Assembly (NCBI GenBank): GCA_027025255.1
Contig: JALVRC010000135.1
Location: 4,330-30,055 of the forward strand
Length of the DNA stretch: 25,726 nucleotides
Direction: 5' to 3'
Source of the DNA: Caldifarciminota bacterium
GTDB lineage: Bacteria; Hydrothermota; Tepidihabitantia; B3-TA06; JALVRC01
The position numbers and the translations under genes were made by a program. Positions 1 to 7,313 of the stretch are shown one piece after another; the stretch's first letter is position 1, and each line of letters starts with the position of its first letter. Under the pieces are notes generated by a model. It saw nothing but the letters and a program-made list of their open reading frames with translations, was not told the origin of the DNA and ran no database searches.

Positions 1-153
1 CTTGCTGAACCAGGTGAGATGCTTATCTCTCCTGAAACCTATAAAAAACTTCTCCATTTAAGTTACTTTATCAAAACCCAAACCAAGCAAGACATCTATG
101 TAAAAGGAATAAGTAACCCTTTAACTGTACATATCTGGCAAAGCTCTTATTAA
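1..153 (+). CDS. C-terminal end of a class III adenylate/guanylate cyclase-like protein (partial)
   Basis: Frame 1 is open from the window edge and gives the last 50 residues of a protein. They include LAEPGEMLISPETY near residues 1-14, then a basic stretch and VKGISNPLTVHIW before the stop. This matches the end of the class III nucleotidyl cyclase catalytic domain, where a GE-[ILV]-L-[IV]-S element and a VKG..xPV..[YH]-like strand precede the C-terminus. The family makes cyclic nucleotides from ATP or GTP. The catalytic and metal residues lie outside the window, so activity cannot be judged. The gene converges on the peptidase gene with only 3 nt between the stop codons. Family assignment is fairly safe; substrate is unknown. 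Confidence 0.65.
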   Translation, partial: LAEPGEMLISPETYKKLLHLSYFIKTQTKQDIYVKGISNPLTVHIWQSSY

Positions 154-156
154 GTT

Positions 157-2247
157 TTACTCTATAATCAAAATCTTTCTTGGTTTTTTTGTTTTGTTAT
201 TTACAATATAGTATATGCCTGTAGCAAGCCTCATATTTTTAGAAAGCTTTCTTCCATCAAGAGAAAAAACACTAAACTCTTCGGAAAGATATGAAAACTC
301 ATTTATACTATAAATATTCTTCCTGTGCGTACCTGCTTCCTCTATCCCTGAATTATCAGGCTTTACACCAGTAAGAACAATACTGTCAATATAACATCCG
401 TCAGCATTAGTATTAGCATCACTATCAAGGACAAATCGAATGTAAACATATTTATCATAGCCTTCTAAATCAAACTGATATTTTGTCCATGTAGCCTCAC
501 CACTGAGATTAAGAATGTTCTTCCATTCTGTCATATCTGAACTTATCTGCAAGGAAGCATAATCCCAGCCGTATTCAATATCCTGTTTTGCATAGAACGA
601 AAGGCTTAACCCTTTATAATTCTCTACATCTATAGCCTTTGAAGTAATTTTTACGCTCCTATTATCACCATAATTTCCGTCTGGAGAATCTGTCAAAGAA
701 TGTTGAGACGCATATCCTGTATTTATTGTTTTCCAGTCCCCTGACCAATTTCCAAGACCATGTTCAAACCCATCTGAGAATAAAATTTCCCTCTCTCCTA
801 TAACAACAGGTTTTTTATGACTAATAAACTTCAATCCATTGTAATTAAAGTAGAATGTAATAATTAAAGTATCCACTGTTCCATCAAGAACATCAGAATC
901 AGTATTCCCAAGCACTTCAACAAGGGTATCCTTAAGAGATAGCAACCATCCTATGGCAGTTGCACTGCCACTTATGTATCCGTATCTACTGGAAACAATG
1001 ATACTATCTAAATATATACTATCCTGAGGAAATAGATTCTTTATTTTTATGTTAAAAGACAAAGGTTCTCCTGAAATAAAGGAATCGTAATACATTTGGG
1101 AGATATCTATATATGGACCTGCTGCTTTAAGTAAATAACAGTTGATGCTTTTTGCTTTTACTACCTGCTCATCTATTTTATCGGGTTGCCAGAAATCCTC
1201 TCCAAGTTCTGTTGTAAAGGCAAATATCTTATTTTTACTTTCATTATCACCATACATCCAGTCATCACTATCACCATTAACTGTATACAAAGACCATCCT
1301 ACCTCAGGCGTATACCTTACAGGAAAGCCCATGTCTTCTGCCATGTGAAAATAAACAAATGAATCAGGTGTGTACAACCTATCATACCCCCACGGATATA
1401 AAACCAGGTCAGAATACGAATGAAAATTCATAGCTAATGTAAAGTTGTGAGTTTCGCAAAGATTTATTATCATCTGGTTTTCCGGCTCAGAAGCTGGTTC
1501 AGGCCCCCTATACGTATCAGACGAGGGATTATTTGATGAACCAATATCATCATATCCCCATTGATAAGGATAGTTTCTGTTATTATCAACGCCTCTTGAA
1601 CCTCCTCCGTTAACTCTCCTGTTCTTCCTCCACATACCTCCGCCCCCGGGAGCAATACTCTCATTGAATAGATATCCATCAGGATTAACTATAGGTACAA
1701 CATATATCAGTCTGTTGTCTAAAAGATATGTAACCATATCATCTTTACTGTAGTTTTCCAGTAAATACCTTGCCCATTCAACAACAGCATTACAACTTAT
1801 AGGCTCTCTTGCGTGATGAACGCCTGTATACAGAACCTGATATGTAGTGTCCTCAGCTGCTGTTATTCGCCAGGCATAAACAAAATTTCCTTCATGGGTA
1901 ACATTTGTGTCCGAAGCAGATAGCTCTATCTTATCAGAAATTAAATCTGGATATTTATCATGTAAGCTATCCATTATGGCAATCATTTCGCTGTAGGTAT
2001 AATAAGGTCCAAAATTGTTATCCGTATTCATATTCATAATTGTTTTATAATAATCCTCCAAGTCACCCACTAATATCACATAAGGAAGATGTCTCTCATT
2101 AAGTTCTTTCATTTCAATAGCATTAACTATTAATTCTATACCTTCTTTTGTAAATCTTACATCACCAGGTAACCCTACATCCTTAAAGGCACCTATATCT
2201 CCGGGTAATAAAACTTTACTATACAACGAAAAAACAAAAAAAATCAT
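157..2247 (-). CDS. Secreted M14 zinc carboxypeptidase with immune-inhibitor-A-like domain and C-terminal sorting-like tail
   Basis: 696-residue metallocarboxypeptidase. The catalytic domain (about 85-375) keeps the zinc ligands H145 and E148 (HARE) and H276 (NFHSY), the NPDG motif near 188, the substrate-binding DNNRN at 221-225 and the catalytic glutamate E347 (TTELGE). A propeptide-like region precedes it. Residues about 489-628 resemble the MAM-like module of immune-inhibitor-A peptidases, and the last 45 residues (SLDGRKL, LATGIYY, KPRKILII) resemble type IX or FlgD-like sorting tails. It probably digests extracellular proteins or peptides. The start is the ATG overlapping the macro-gene stop (ATGA), with the strong Shine-Dalgarno sequence AAGGAGGT just upstream, inside the macro gene. 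The N-terminal hydrophobic segment is very short and lacks a basic residue before it. Confidence 0.9.
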   Translation of the reverse strand: MIFFVFSLYSKVLLPGDIGAFKDVGLPGDVRFTKEGIELIVNAIEMKELNERHLPYVILVGDLEDYYKTIMNMNTDNNFGPYYTYSEMIAIMDSLHDKYPDLISDKIELSASDTNVTHEGNFVYAWRITAAEDTTYQVLYTGVHHAREPISCNAVVEWARYLLENYSKDDMVTYLLDNRLIYVVPIVNPDGYLFNESIAPGGGGMWRKNRRVNGGGSRGVDNNRNYPYQWGYDDIGSSNNPSSDTYRGPEPASEPENQMIINLCETHNFTLAMNFHSYSDLVLYPWGYDRLYTPDSFVYFHMAEDMGFPVRYTPEVGWSLYTVNGDSDDWMYGDNESKNKIFAFTTELGEDFWQPDKIDEQVVKAKSINCYLLKAAGPYIDISQMYYDSFISGEPLSFNIKIKNLFPQDSIYLDSIIVSSRYGYISGSATAIGWLLSLKDTLVEVLGNTDSDVLDGTVDTLIITFYFNYNGLKFISHKKPVVIGEREILFSDGFEHGLGNWSGDWKTINTGYASQHSLTDSPDGNYGDNRSVKITSKAIDVENYKGLSLSFYAKQDIEYGWDYASLQISSDMTEWKNILNLSGEATWTKYQFDLEGYDKYVYIRFVLDSDANTNADGCYIDSIVLTGVKPDNSGIEEAGTHRKNIYSINEFSYLSEEFSVFSLDGRKLSKNMRLATGIYYIVNNKTKKPRKILIIE

Positions 2248-2747
2248 AAAACCTCCTTATAAGCTTTATGCATTGCACGTGCAGCATCTTCAGGGGATAC
2301 GCCACCTACACCTGTTCCCATACCTGCAAACGCAATTGATTGAATATATTTTTCTTTAGCAAGCTGCAAAGCCGCTTTTGTTGATAGATAAACATTATGT
2401 GCAGATATTTTACTGCCAGGATATCTCATCGTAGGGGCAGAAATTAAGTATTTAATTTTTTCATCTTCTGTTTTAAGAAAAATTGCCTTACCTACCAAAA
2501 GTTCTCCATTGTATTCTTCCTTGATTATTCTTTGAATTTCAGCCTCTATGTCTTTTTTAAAAAATCTCTTAATATATAAATCAGGCCCACCTCCCATAAA
2601 ACCAAAGCTATTAGCAGGACTAACAATAGCTTCAACAGGGGCATTAAAGATAGAATCCCTTTTTATATTTACATGCTCATGAATAAAGGTTTTCCCCCAT
2701 GCATCTACCATTTCCTTTTTCAAATCAACAAACCATACTTCTATCAC
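2244..2747 (-). CDS. Macro-domain (ADP-ribose-binding) protein
   Basis: 167-residue single macro domain. The ADP-ribose-binding core AIVSPANSFGFMGGG is at about 39-53 and the second loop AGMGTGVGG lies near 141-149; both are macro-domain hallmarks. Members bind ADP-ribose or remove it from proteins or metabolites in the cytoplasm. Here GGGPD replaces the more common GGGVD. The start is GTG at 2747: an in-frame TAG sits directly before it, and the first residues (IEVWFVD) are needed for the first beta strand. No Shine-Dalgarno sequence precedes it; the -10 box is only 5 nt away, so the mRNA is predicted to be leaderless. It is first in a two-gene unit with the secreted peptidase. Why these two are coupled is unclear. 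Confidence 0.85.
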   Translation of the reverse strand: MIEVWFVDLKKEMVDAWGKTFIHEHVNIKRDSIFNAPVEAIVSPANSFGFMGGGPDLYIKRFFKKDIEAEIQRIIKEEYNGELLVGKAIFLKTEDEKIKYLISAPTMRYPGSKISAHNVYLSTKAALQLAKEKYIQSIAFAGMGTGVGGVSPEDAARAMHKAYKEVL

Positions 2748-2752
2748 CTAAA

Positions 2753-2780
2753 AGTATACACAAATTAAAAAAAAAGTCAA
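2753..2780 (-). promoter_or_regulatory. Promoter of the macro/peptidase unit
   Basis: Read on the minus strand: -35 TTGACT (2775-2780), a 16-bp T-rich spacer, and -10 TATACT (2753-2758). Five nucleotides separate the -10 from the GTG at 2747, which predicts a leaderless transcript. It is back-to-back with the promoter of the phospholipase D-like gene in the 134-bp divergent gap. Confidence 0.7.
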
Positions 2781-2847
2781 CTATAAAAAAATTGAATAAT
2801 TATATACAACTTTAGGTATGGTTTAGTGCAATTTAAAACATTTTTAC

Positions 2848-2875
2848 TTGACAATGCACTATTTATTGCTATAAT
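2848..2875 (+). promoter_or_regulatory. Promoter of the phospholipase D-like gene
   Basis: Perfect consensus boxes: TTGACA at 2848-2853, a 16-bp spacer, TATAAT at 2870-2875. A standard distance puts transcription start at about 2882, the A of the second of two tandem ATG codons. Confidence 0.8.
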
Positions 2876-2881
2876 ATAATG

Positions 2882-4018
2882 ATGCTTTTGATATTCTTTG
2901 CTATAAAAATAGACAGTTCTTTTTTCTTCTCAGAAGGACTTGCAAAAGCTGTTGTTAATAGAAATTATTTGCCCGAGCTTATATCACTTATAAACAGTGC
3001 GCAAAAGACACTGGATATTTTCATGTATTCTGCGCGCATTTATCCTGACTATGAAGAAGATATAGGAGAGTATATATTAAAACCCTTAAGAAAGGCAATA
3101 AAAAAAGGGGTAAAGGTAAGAATAATACTTGAAGCATCGGACTGGAATAAGGATAATGCCTTAAAGAACAGCCTCTTTGGCAACGAAATAAGAAAGGCAG
3201 GAGGAGAGGTTGTCTACGATCCAACTTCTATTACAAGTCATGACAAGCTAATTGTAATTGACAGTATTTATACCCTGGTTGGCTCTATGAACTGGAGTTT
3301 TTTTGCACTTCAATCCAATAATGAAGCATCAGTATTGGTCAAATCAAAAGATATTGGCTTATATTTCTTAAAATATATGGCTGAGGTTAAAAAACATTCT
3401 ATGAAAAATCTGCCTGCCTATTACGGAACCATAGAAAAACCGTCTGTTGAAGAAAAGAAGAAAGGTAGTGAGGTTTCTTCCATGCCCTTTCCTCCTCAAG
3501 ATAAATTTTACAGTGCCTTAATATATCCCATACCAAACAGAGAATATATTAGCTTTCTACATGAATTACTAACTCAGGCAGAGAAATCTATTAAGATTTT
3601 AATGCTTTCAGCGCGAATATACCTGAATCAATATAAATACAATGCTAATGATATTATAATACGAGACCTAATAGCGGCAAAAGAAAGAGGCATTGATGTA
3701 GAGATTATTCTTGATGGCTCATCTTTTAACAGATTCAATACAATGGATAATAAACGTTTCCTTGATACACTTAAGGTTCATGGGATAAAAACATATTTTG
3801 ATACTCCAGATATTACAACACATGCAAAGATGGTAATAGTAGATGGAAAATGGAGTATTGTATCCTCTACAAATTGGTCATACCACGCATTAGAGCTCAA
3901 CGATGAAGCAGGAGTAGCTCTTTTGTCTAATAAACTTGCTCATTACTATACAAAATATTTTATAAAAATTAAACAAAAGGGCAGTCAAAAACCTCCAGAG
4001 TGGTATAGAGAATGGTAA
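2882..4018 (+). CDS. Phospholipase D-like protein with two HKD motifs, probably exported
   Basis: 378-residue protein with a duplicated PLD fold. Numbering from the ATG at 2882, the first HxKx4D motif is H120, K122, D127 followed by GSMNWS; the second is H314, K316, D321 followed by SSTNWS. Both lobes also share an SARIY strand. The family hydrolyses phosphodiester bonds in phospholipids or nucleic acids through a phosphohistidine, with one motif from each lobe forming the site, so this looks catalytically complete. Substrate cannot be inferred. A short hydrophobic N-terminus (MLLIFFAIK) suggests export or anchoring. The alternative ATG at 2879 lies only 3 nt after the -10 box, so 2882 is preferred. 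There is no Shine-Dalgarno sequence. It overlaps the next gene. Confidence 0.85.
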   Translation: MLLIFFAIKIDSSFFFSEGLAKAVVNRNYLPELISLINSAQKTLDIFMYSARIYPDYEEDIGEYILKPLRKAIKKGVKVRIILEASDWNKDNALKNSLFGNEIRKAGGEVVYDPTSITSHDKLIVIDSIYTLVGSMNWSFFALQSNNEASVLVKSKDIGLYFLKYMAEVKKHSMKNLPAYYGTIEKPSVEEKKKGSEVSSMPFPPQDKFYSALIYPIPNREYISFLHELLTQAEKSIKILMLSARIYLNQYKYNANDIIIRDLIAAKERGIDVEIILDGSSFNRFNTMDNKRFLDTLKVHGIKTYFDTPDITTHAKMVIVDGKWSIVSSTNWSYHALELNDEAGVALLSNKLAHYYTKYFIKIKQKGSQKPPEWYREW

Positions 4019-4833
4019 TACTTATTTTTTTAAAAACAGTATCCTTTGACATTGTCTTTACTTCAGGGATAACAGGACAATTTGTAAAGGGAAGTGCTCT
4101 CTTTTTAAACAGGGATTTCCCTCCTGTAACAGGGGGCTTTAAAATATTAAAAAAGATAGTGGAAGAAAAGAAAAGTATGAGAAAGGTCATTTTAGTGGAT
4201 GGAGGAAACACAACCGGGGGATATATTACAGGAGAAAGTATTAATATAAAATATGCCTTAAGTATGCTTAAATCATTAAAATACGATGTATTTGTTCCTG
4301 GCAAAAGAGAATTCTTCAAAAAAGACGTACTTGAGGAATTTTCTCATTCCAAACTTAACATTATATCATCAAATATATATAAGGACAGTCTCCATCGGTA
4401 TTCCTTTATCAAACCATATATAATAAAAAATATTGACGGCATTCGTATTGGAATCGTCGGATTTACATCTCCCCTACTTCCTTTAGAAACAAGAAAAATA
4501 AATCTAAATAACATTTATGTAAAAGACATTGATAATTTATATAAATGGGTAGAAGAATTAAAGAAAAAGACTGATATTGTGATTGTCTGTTCAAATGCAG
4601 GTTTTGATATAGAAAAACAAATTGCTCAAAAGATTCAAGGGATAGATATTATTTTAGGCGGTGGTAGTGGCCCAGGGTTACGGCTCCCCTATGAAGACCC
4701 TATTTCTCATACATTAATATTTAGAAATTATAACTACTTAACAAGTATAAACATCATAACCCTTACATTTAAATACAATATTTTAATCAAGTGGGAAGTA
4801 AGCACTCCCATATTATTTGATTACCTCTATTAA
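4012..4833 (+). CDS. 5'-nucleotidase/metallophosphoesterase-fold protein lacking the metal ligands (probable pseudoenzyme)
   Basis: 273 residues that align by eye with the N-terminal metallophosphoesterase domain of UshA-type 5'-nucleotidases. Landmarks are in the right order, but the metal ligands are gone: the TNDxHG element is TSGITG (17-22), the DxGD element ends in N66, the GNHEF element is GKREF (97-101), the SHxG histidine is N195, and GGHxH is GGGSG (216-220). The second, nucleotide-binding domain of UshA is absent. It is therefore unlikely to be a hydrolase; a binding or scaffold role is possible. The start overlaps the phospholipase D-like stop by 7 nt, with only a weak AGAG before it. 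A short hydrophobic N-terminus suggests export. The fold call is moderately sure; the function is unknown. Confidence 0.6.
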   Translation: MVILIFLKTVSFDIVFTSGITGQFVKGSALFLNRDFPPVTGGFKILKKIVEEKKSMRKVILVDGGNTTGGYITGESINIKYALSMLKSLKYDVFVPGKREFFKKDVLEEFSHSKLNIISSNIYKDSLHRYSFIKPYIIKNIDGIRIGIVGFTSPLLPLETRKINLNNIYVKDIDNLYKWVEELKKKTDIVIVCSNAGFDIEKQIAQKIQGIDIILGGGSGPGLRLPYEDPISHTLIFRNYNYLTSINIITLTFKYNILIKWEVSTPILFDYLY

Positions 4834-4883
4834 AATAAATAAAATAAGCTAAACTAAAATATTAAAAAATATTCTTCATTAAT

Positions 4884-4897
4884 GGGAAAATTTTCCC
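4884..4897. promoter_or_regulatory. Perfect 14-bp palindrome abutting the -35 of the large operon
   Basis: GGGAAAATTTTCCC is a perfect inverted repeat with no loop and ends at the base before the -35 hexamer. Its position suits an operator for a dimeric regulator. As an RNA hairpin it would have essentially no loop, so an operator is favoured over a terminator, although the T-rich run after it keeps a terminator for the upstream genes possible. Confidence 0.45.
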
Positions 4898-4925
4898 TTG
4901 AATTTTTTTTCTTTATATATATAAT
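4898..4925 (+). promoter_or_regulatory. Promoter of the Mrp/Mbx-like operon
   Basis: -35 TTGAAT (4898-4903), a 16-bp spacer, -10 TATAAT (4920-4925). The ATG of the first gene follows after 5 nt, predicting a leaderless mRNA. AT-only sequence upstream (about 4834-4873) could act as an UP element. Confidence 0.7.
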
Positions 4926-4930
4926 TGCAC

Positions 4931-5425
4931 ATGAACAAAATAGTCAAAATACTTTTCACTGCTGTCATATATTTTGTTGTCTGGATTCTTTTGACAGCTT
5001 CACTAAAAATAGAGGAGATTTTTGTGGGAATAATTGTTTCCCTGGGCATTGCTCTTTTTACCTTTGAAAATTTTACAAGCAAAGGACTCAGGTATTTTTC
5101 TCCCAAAAGACTTCTCTACATAATAAGATACATACCTTTCTTTCTATGGGAGGTAATTAAAGCAAATTTTGACGTCGCTTACAGAGTTATTCATCCAAAA
5201 ATGCCCATTAAACCAGGGATAGTAGAAGTAAAAACCTCTTTAAAAACGGACACAGGGAAATTCTTACTTGCAAACTCTATAACCTTAACACCTGGCACAT
5301 TAACAATTGATGTCGTTGGAGACCGCCTGTTTATTCACTGGATTTATGTAAAAACAAAAGACATCGAAAAAGCTACAAAGATGATACCCGCTCATTTTGA
5401 GTGGGCTTTAAAGGAGATAGAATGA
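4931..5425 (+). CDS. mrpE: MrpE/MbhA-like cation antiporter subunit
   Basis: 164-residue membrane protein with hydrophobic helices in its first half and a soluble C-terminal part containing LANSITLTPGTLTIDV, the diagnostic signature of the MrpE/MnhE family (MbhA/MbxA in membrane-bound hydrogenase-type complexes). It belongs to the Mrp sodium/proton antiporter module that couples electron transfer to ion movement. The first gene of a 13-gene operon. The ATG at 4931 is chosen over an in-frame TTG at 4925 because the TTG overlaps the -10 box. There is no leader and no Shine-Dalgarno sequence. The stop overlaps the next start by 4 nt (ATGA). Confidence 0.9.
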   Translation: MNKIVKILFTAVIYFVVWILLTASLKIEEIFVGIIVSLGIALFTFENFTSKGLRYFSPKRLLYIIRYIPFFLWEVIKANFDVAYRVIHPKMPIKPGIVEVKTSLKTDTGKFLLANSITLTPGTLTIDVVGDRLFIHWIYVKTKDIEKATKMIPAHFEWALKEIE

Positions 5426-5697
5426 ATGAAATATTTCGAACTACAATTATTCAAATCTCAATATGGGTGGCTGTTGCCGGGGTAATTTTAGCTCTCATAA
5501 GAGGCTTAATCGGCCCTACCCCGGCAGATAGAGTTGTTGCCATTGACAGCATGACTACAGTTGCTACAGTTATCATTGCTCTATTTGCTCATCTTTTCAA
5601 AAGGTTTATATATCTTGACGTAGCTCTTGTATTTGGTCTTTTGGCCTTTATTACTGTACTCATTATTGCAAGATGTCTGGAAAGGAGGATGATATGA
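5422..5697 (+). CDS. mrpF: MrpF/MbhB-like antiporter subunit
   Basis: 91 residues forming about three transmembrane helices, with the family motif GPTPADRVVAIDSM in the loop after the first helix. Length and motif fit MrpF/MnhF. It is a structural part of the membrane ion-translocating module. An upstream in-frame GTG (5401) is rejected because AAGGAGAT lies just before the ATG at 5422, which also forms an ATGA overlap with the previous stop; the next gene overlaps in the same way. Confidence 0.9.
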   Translation: MNEIFRTTIIQISIWVAVAGVILALIRGLIGPTPADRVVAIDSMTTVATVIIALFAHLFKRFIYLDVALVFGLLAFITVLIIARCLERRMI

Positions 5698-6047
5698 TTA
5701 TTCTTAATGTTATAAGAGTATATGCAGGCTATTTCTTTCTAATCATTGGCTCTCTATTTCTCTTTTTAGGGCCCCTTGGAATATTGAGATTTCCGGATGT
5801 TTACAACAGGCTCCAGGCTGGTACAAAATCTACTACCCTTGGGGCAATCTCTGCGCTTTTTGGAATAGGTCTTTTAGAACCCGGATGGCTCGGAAAAATT
5901 GTGATTCTTATACTGTTTATTCTTCTTACCAACCCGGTATCTTCTCATGCAATAGGTAGAAGTGCATACAGGAGCAAAGTACCTCTTTGTGGTAAATCTG
6001 TTGTAGACAAATGTGAAGAAGAACACATTTACAAGGAGGCAAAATGA
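5694..6047 (+). CDS. mrpG: MrpG/MbhC-like antiporter subunit
   Basis: 117 residues with three hydrophobic helices and the MrpG/MnhG signature GILRFPDVYNRLQAGTKSTTLG following the first helix. It then has a polar tail with two cysteines, which may be lineage-specific. It is part of the ion-translocating membrane arm. The start at 5694 is set by AAGGAGGA shortly upstream and by the ATGA overlap with the preceding gene; an in-frame ATG at 5673 would put the ribosome site inside the coding sequence. It ends in a 4-nt overlap with the next gene. Confidence 0.9.
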   Translation: MIILNVIRVYAGYFFLIIGSLFLFLGPLGILRFPDVYNRLQAGTKSTTLGAISALFGIGLLEPGWLGKIVILILFILLTNPVSSHAIGRSAYRSKVPLCGKSVVDKCEEEHIYKEAK

Positions 6048-6289
6048 TTGACTACATTCTCATTCCTCTTGTACTTGTCATGTTTGCCAGTGCAATAAGT
6101 GTTATTTTTATTAAAGATTTGATAGTTGCTGTTATTGTTACAGCTGTAGTTGATTTAATTACTGTTGTTCTATTCTTTTTCCTACAGGCTCCTGATGTTG
6201 CAATAACTCAAGCATCAATAGTTGTTGGTCTTACAACCTTTATCTTTGTCGTAGCAATTATGCGTACTACCAGAAAGGAGGAAGAATGA
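6044..6289 (+). CDS. DUF4040/MbhD-like membrane subunit
   Basis: 81 residues with three hydrophobic helices. The segment QAPDVAITQASIVVG (about 48-62) is characteristic of the DUF4040/MbhD family, which corresponds to a C-terminal piece of MrpA in full Mrp antiporters. In membrane-bound hydrogenase-like complexes this piece is a separate subunit in the ion-translocating module, as here. A strong AAGGAGG precedes the ATG. Four-nucleotide ATGA overlaps exist on both sides. No MrpA antiporter half is encoded, so the module is of the hydrogenase-type layout rather than a free-standing Mrp antiporter. Confidence 0.85.
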   Translation: MIDYILIPLVLVMFASAISVIFIKDLIVAVIVTAVVDLITVVLFFFLQAPDVAITQASIVVGLTTFIFVVAIMRTTRKEEE

Positions 6290-6972
6290 GGCACATATTT
6301 GCTTTGATTGTTGTTGGTACATTAGGATTAGGGCTCTTCTATACTCTATCTCATATTCCTTTTGGTAAAGGATTGTCAGAGGTAAGTAAGTACTATGTTG
6401 AAAATGCAATTGATAAAAATGACCCTCACGCAGGAGCTACAAACATTGTTACGGATATTGTTGTTCTATATAGAGGATTTGATACACTGGGAGAAGTAAC
6501 TGTACTATTTCTTGCAGCAACTGGTTTATCTGTCTTCTTCTTTGGATTAAAGAAAAAAGAATATACATGTGAGCCATCGCTTATTGTAAAAAGAGGAACA
6601 GGTATTATATTTCCATTCATACTACTTTTAGGAGTATATATCTTCGTTCATGGCCATCTGACCCCTGGAGGAGGCTTCCCAGGAGGCGTAATTATAGCAA
6701 CGGGTGTTCTACTCATATACCTCTGCTGTAGAGACTACAAAGCTCCACATAGTTTATTTAAAGTAATAGAAGGAAGTATGGGAACACTCTTTGTTATTGT
6801 CGGACTCATAGGTCTTATAGTTGGCGGTAGTTTCCTTTTCAATTTTCTTGGTGCAGGTAAAACAGGAGAATTAGTAAGCGCAGGCATCATTCCTATTCTC
6901 TATATAGTGATAGGACTTAAAGTCGGAGCTGAACTTTCTGGACTTGTTAAAGATACGATGGAGGACGTATGA
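6286..6972 (+). CDS. mrpB: MbhE-MbhF (MrpA C-terminal plus MrpB)-like fused membrane subunit
   Basis: 228 residues combining two parts that are separate genes in the archaeal mbh operon. Residues about 1-90 contain GATNIVTDIVVLYRGFDTLGE (50-70), the MbhE/MrpA-tail signature. Residues about 100-228 are an MrpB/MnhB domain with HGHLTPGGGFPGGV (122-135). About six transmembrane helices are visible. The protein sits in the ion-translocating arm. The start follows an AAAGGAGG site. It has 4-nt overlaps with both neighbours. Confidence 0.88.
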   Translation: MRHIFALIVVGTLGLGLFYTLSHIPFGKGLSEVSKYYVENAIDKNDPHAGATNIVTDIVVLYRGFDTLGEVTVLFLAATGLSVFFFGLKKKEYTCEPSLIVKRGTGIIFPFILLLGVYIFVHGHLTPGGGFPGGVIIATGVLLIYLCCRDYKAPHSLFKVIEGSMGTLFVIVGLIGLIVGGSFLFNFLGAGKTGELVSAGIIPILYIVIGLKVGAELSGLVKDTMEDV

Positions 6973-7313
6973 TATATTATATAGCTGGAGGTGGTCTTTT
7001 TCTAATAGGCCTTTATATACTTCTTGTAAATAGGAATTTAATAAAAATGATAATTGGTCTTGGGTTCATGGAAACAGGCGTAAATATTATTATTATTGCA
7101 TTTGGTTATGTGAAAGGAAAAACAGCACCTATACTCTCAACTAAAGAGCTTATAAATAACAGACAGGTCGTAGATCCCCTTCCACAAGCGCTGGTCTTAA
7201 CAGCTATTGTTATAGGGGTTGCAGTTACTGCACTTGCTCTATCAATGGTTGTTAGCTACTATAAAAAAAGAGGATCATTGAATCTTTCTAAAAATAAGGA
7301 GCTAAAATGGTAA
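6969..7313 (+). CDS. mrpC: MrpC/MbhG (NuoK-like) subunit
   Basis: 114 residues, three transmembrane helices, with LIKMIIGLGFMETGVNI after the first helix and DPLPQALVLTAIVIGVAVTA before the third; both are signatures of MrpC/MnhC, the homologue of complex I NuoK. The glutamate in METGVN corresponds to the membrane-embedded acidic residue of the family. It probably provides part of the hydrophilic axis linking the pump to the rest of the complex. Its ATG overlaps the previous stop by 4 nt; the next gene starts 7 nt before its end. Confidence 0.9.
   Translation: MIYYIAGGGLFLIGLYILLVNRNLIKMIIGLGFMETGVNIIIIAFGYVKGKTAPILSTKELINNRQVVDPLPQALVLTAIVIGVAVTALALSMVVSYYKKRGSLNLSKNKELKW

Noticed and set aside
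4884..4897. Intrinsic terminator for the phospholipase D-like/pseudo-phosphoesterase unit
   Set aside because: The palindrome has no loop and abuts the -35 of the next operon; an operator is more plausible, though this is not excluded.
4925..4930. TTG start for the MrpE-like gene
   Set aside because: The TTG overlaps the last base of the -10 box, so it would not be on the transcript; the ATG at 4931 fits.
4882..5067. Small plus-strand frame spanning the operon promoter
   Set aside because: It overlaps the palindrome, promoter and mrpE start and has no family signal.
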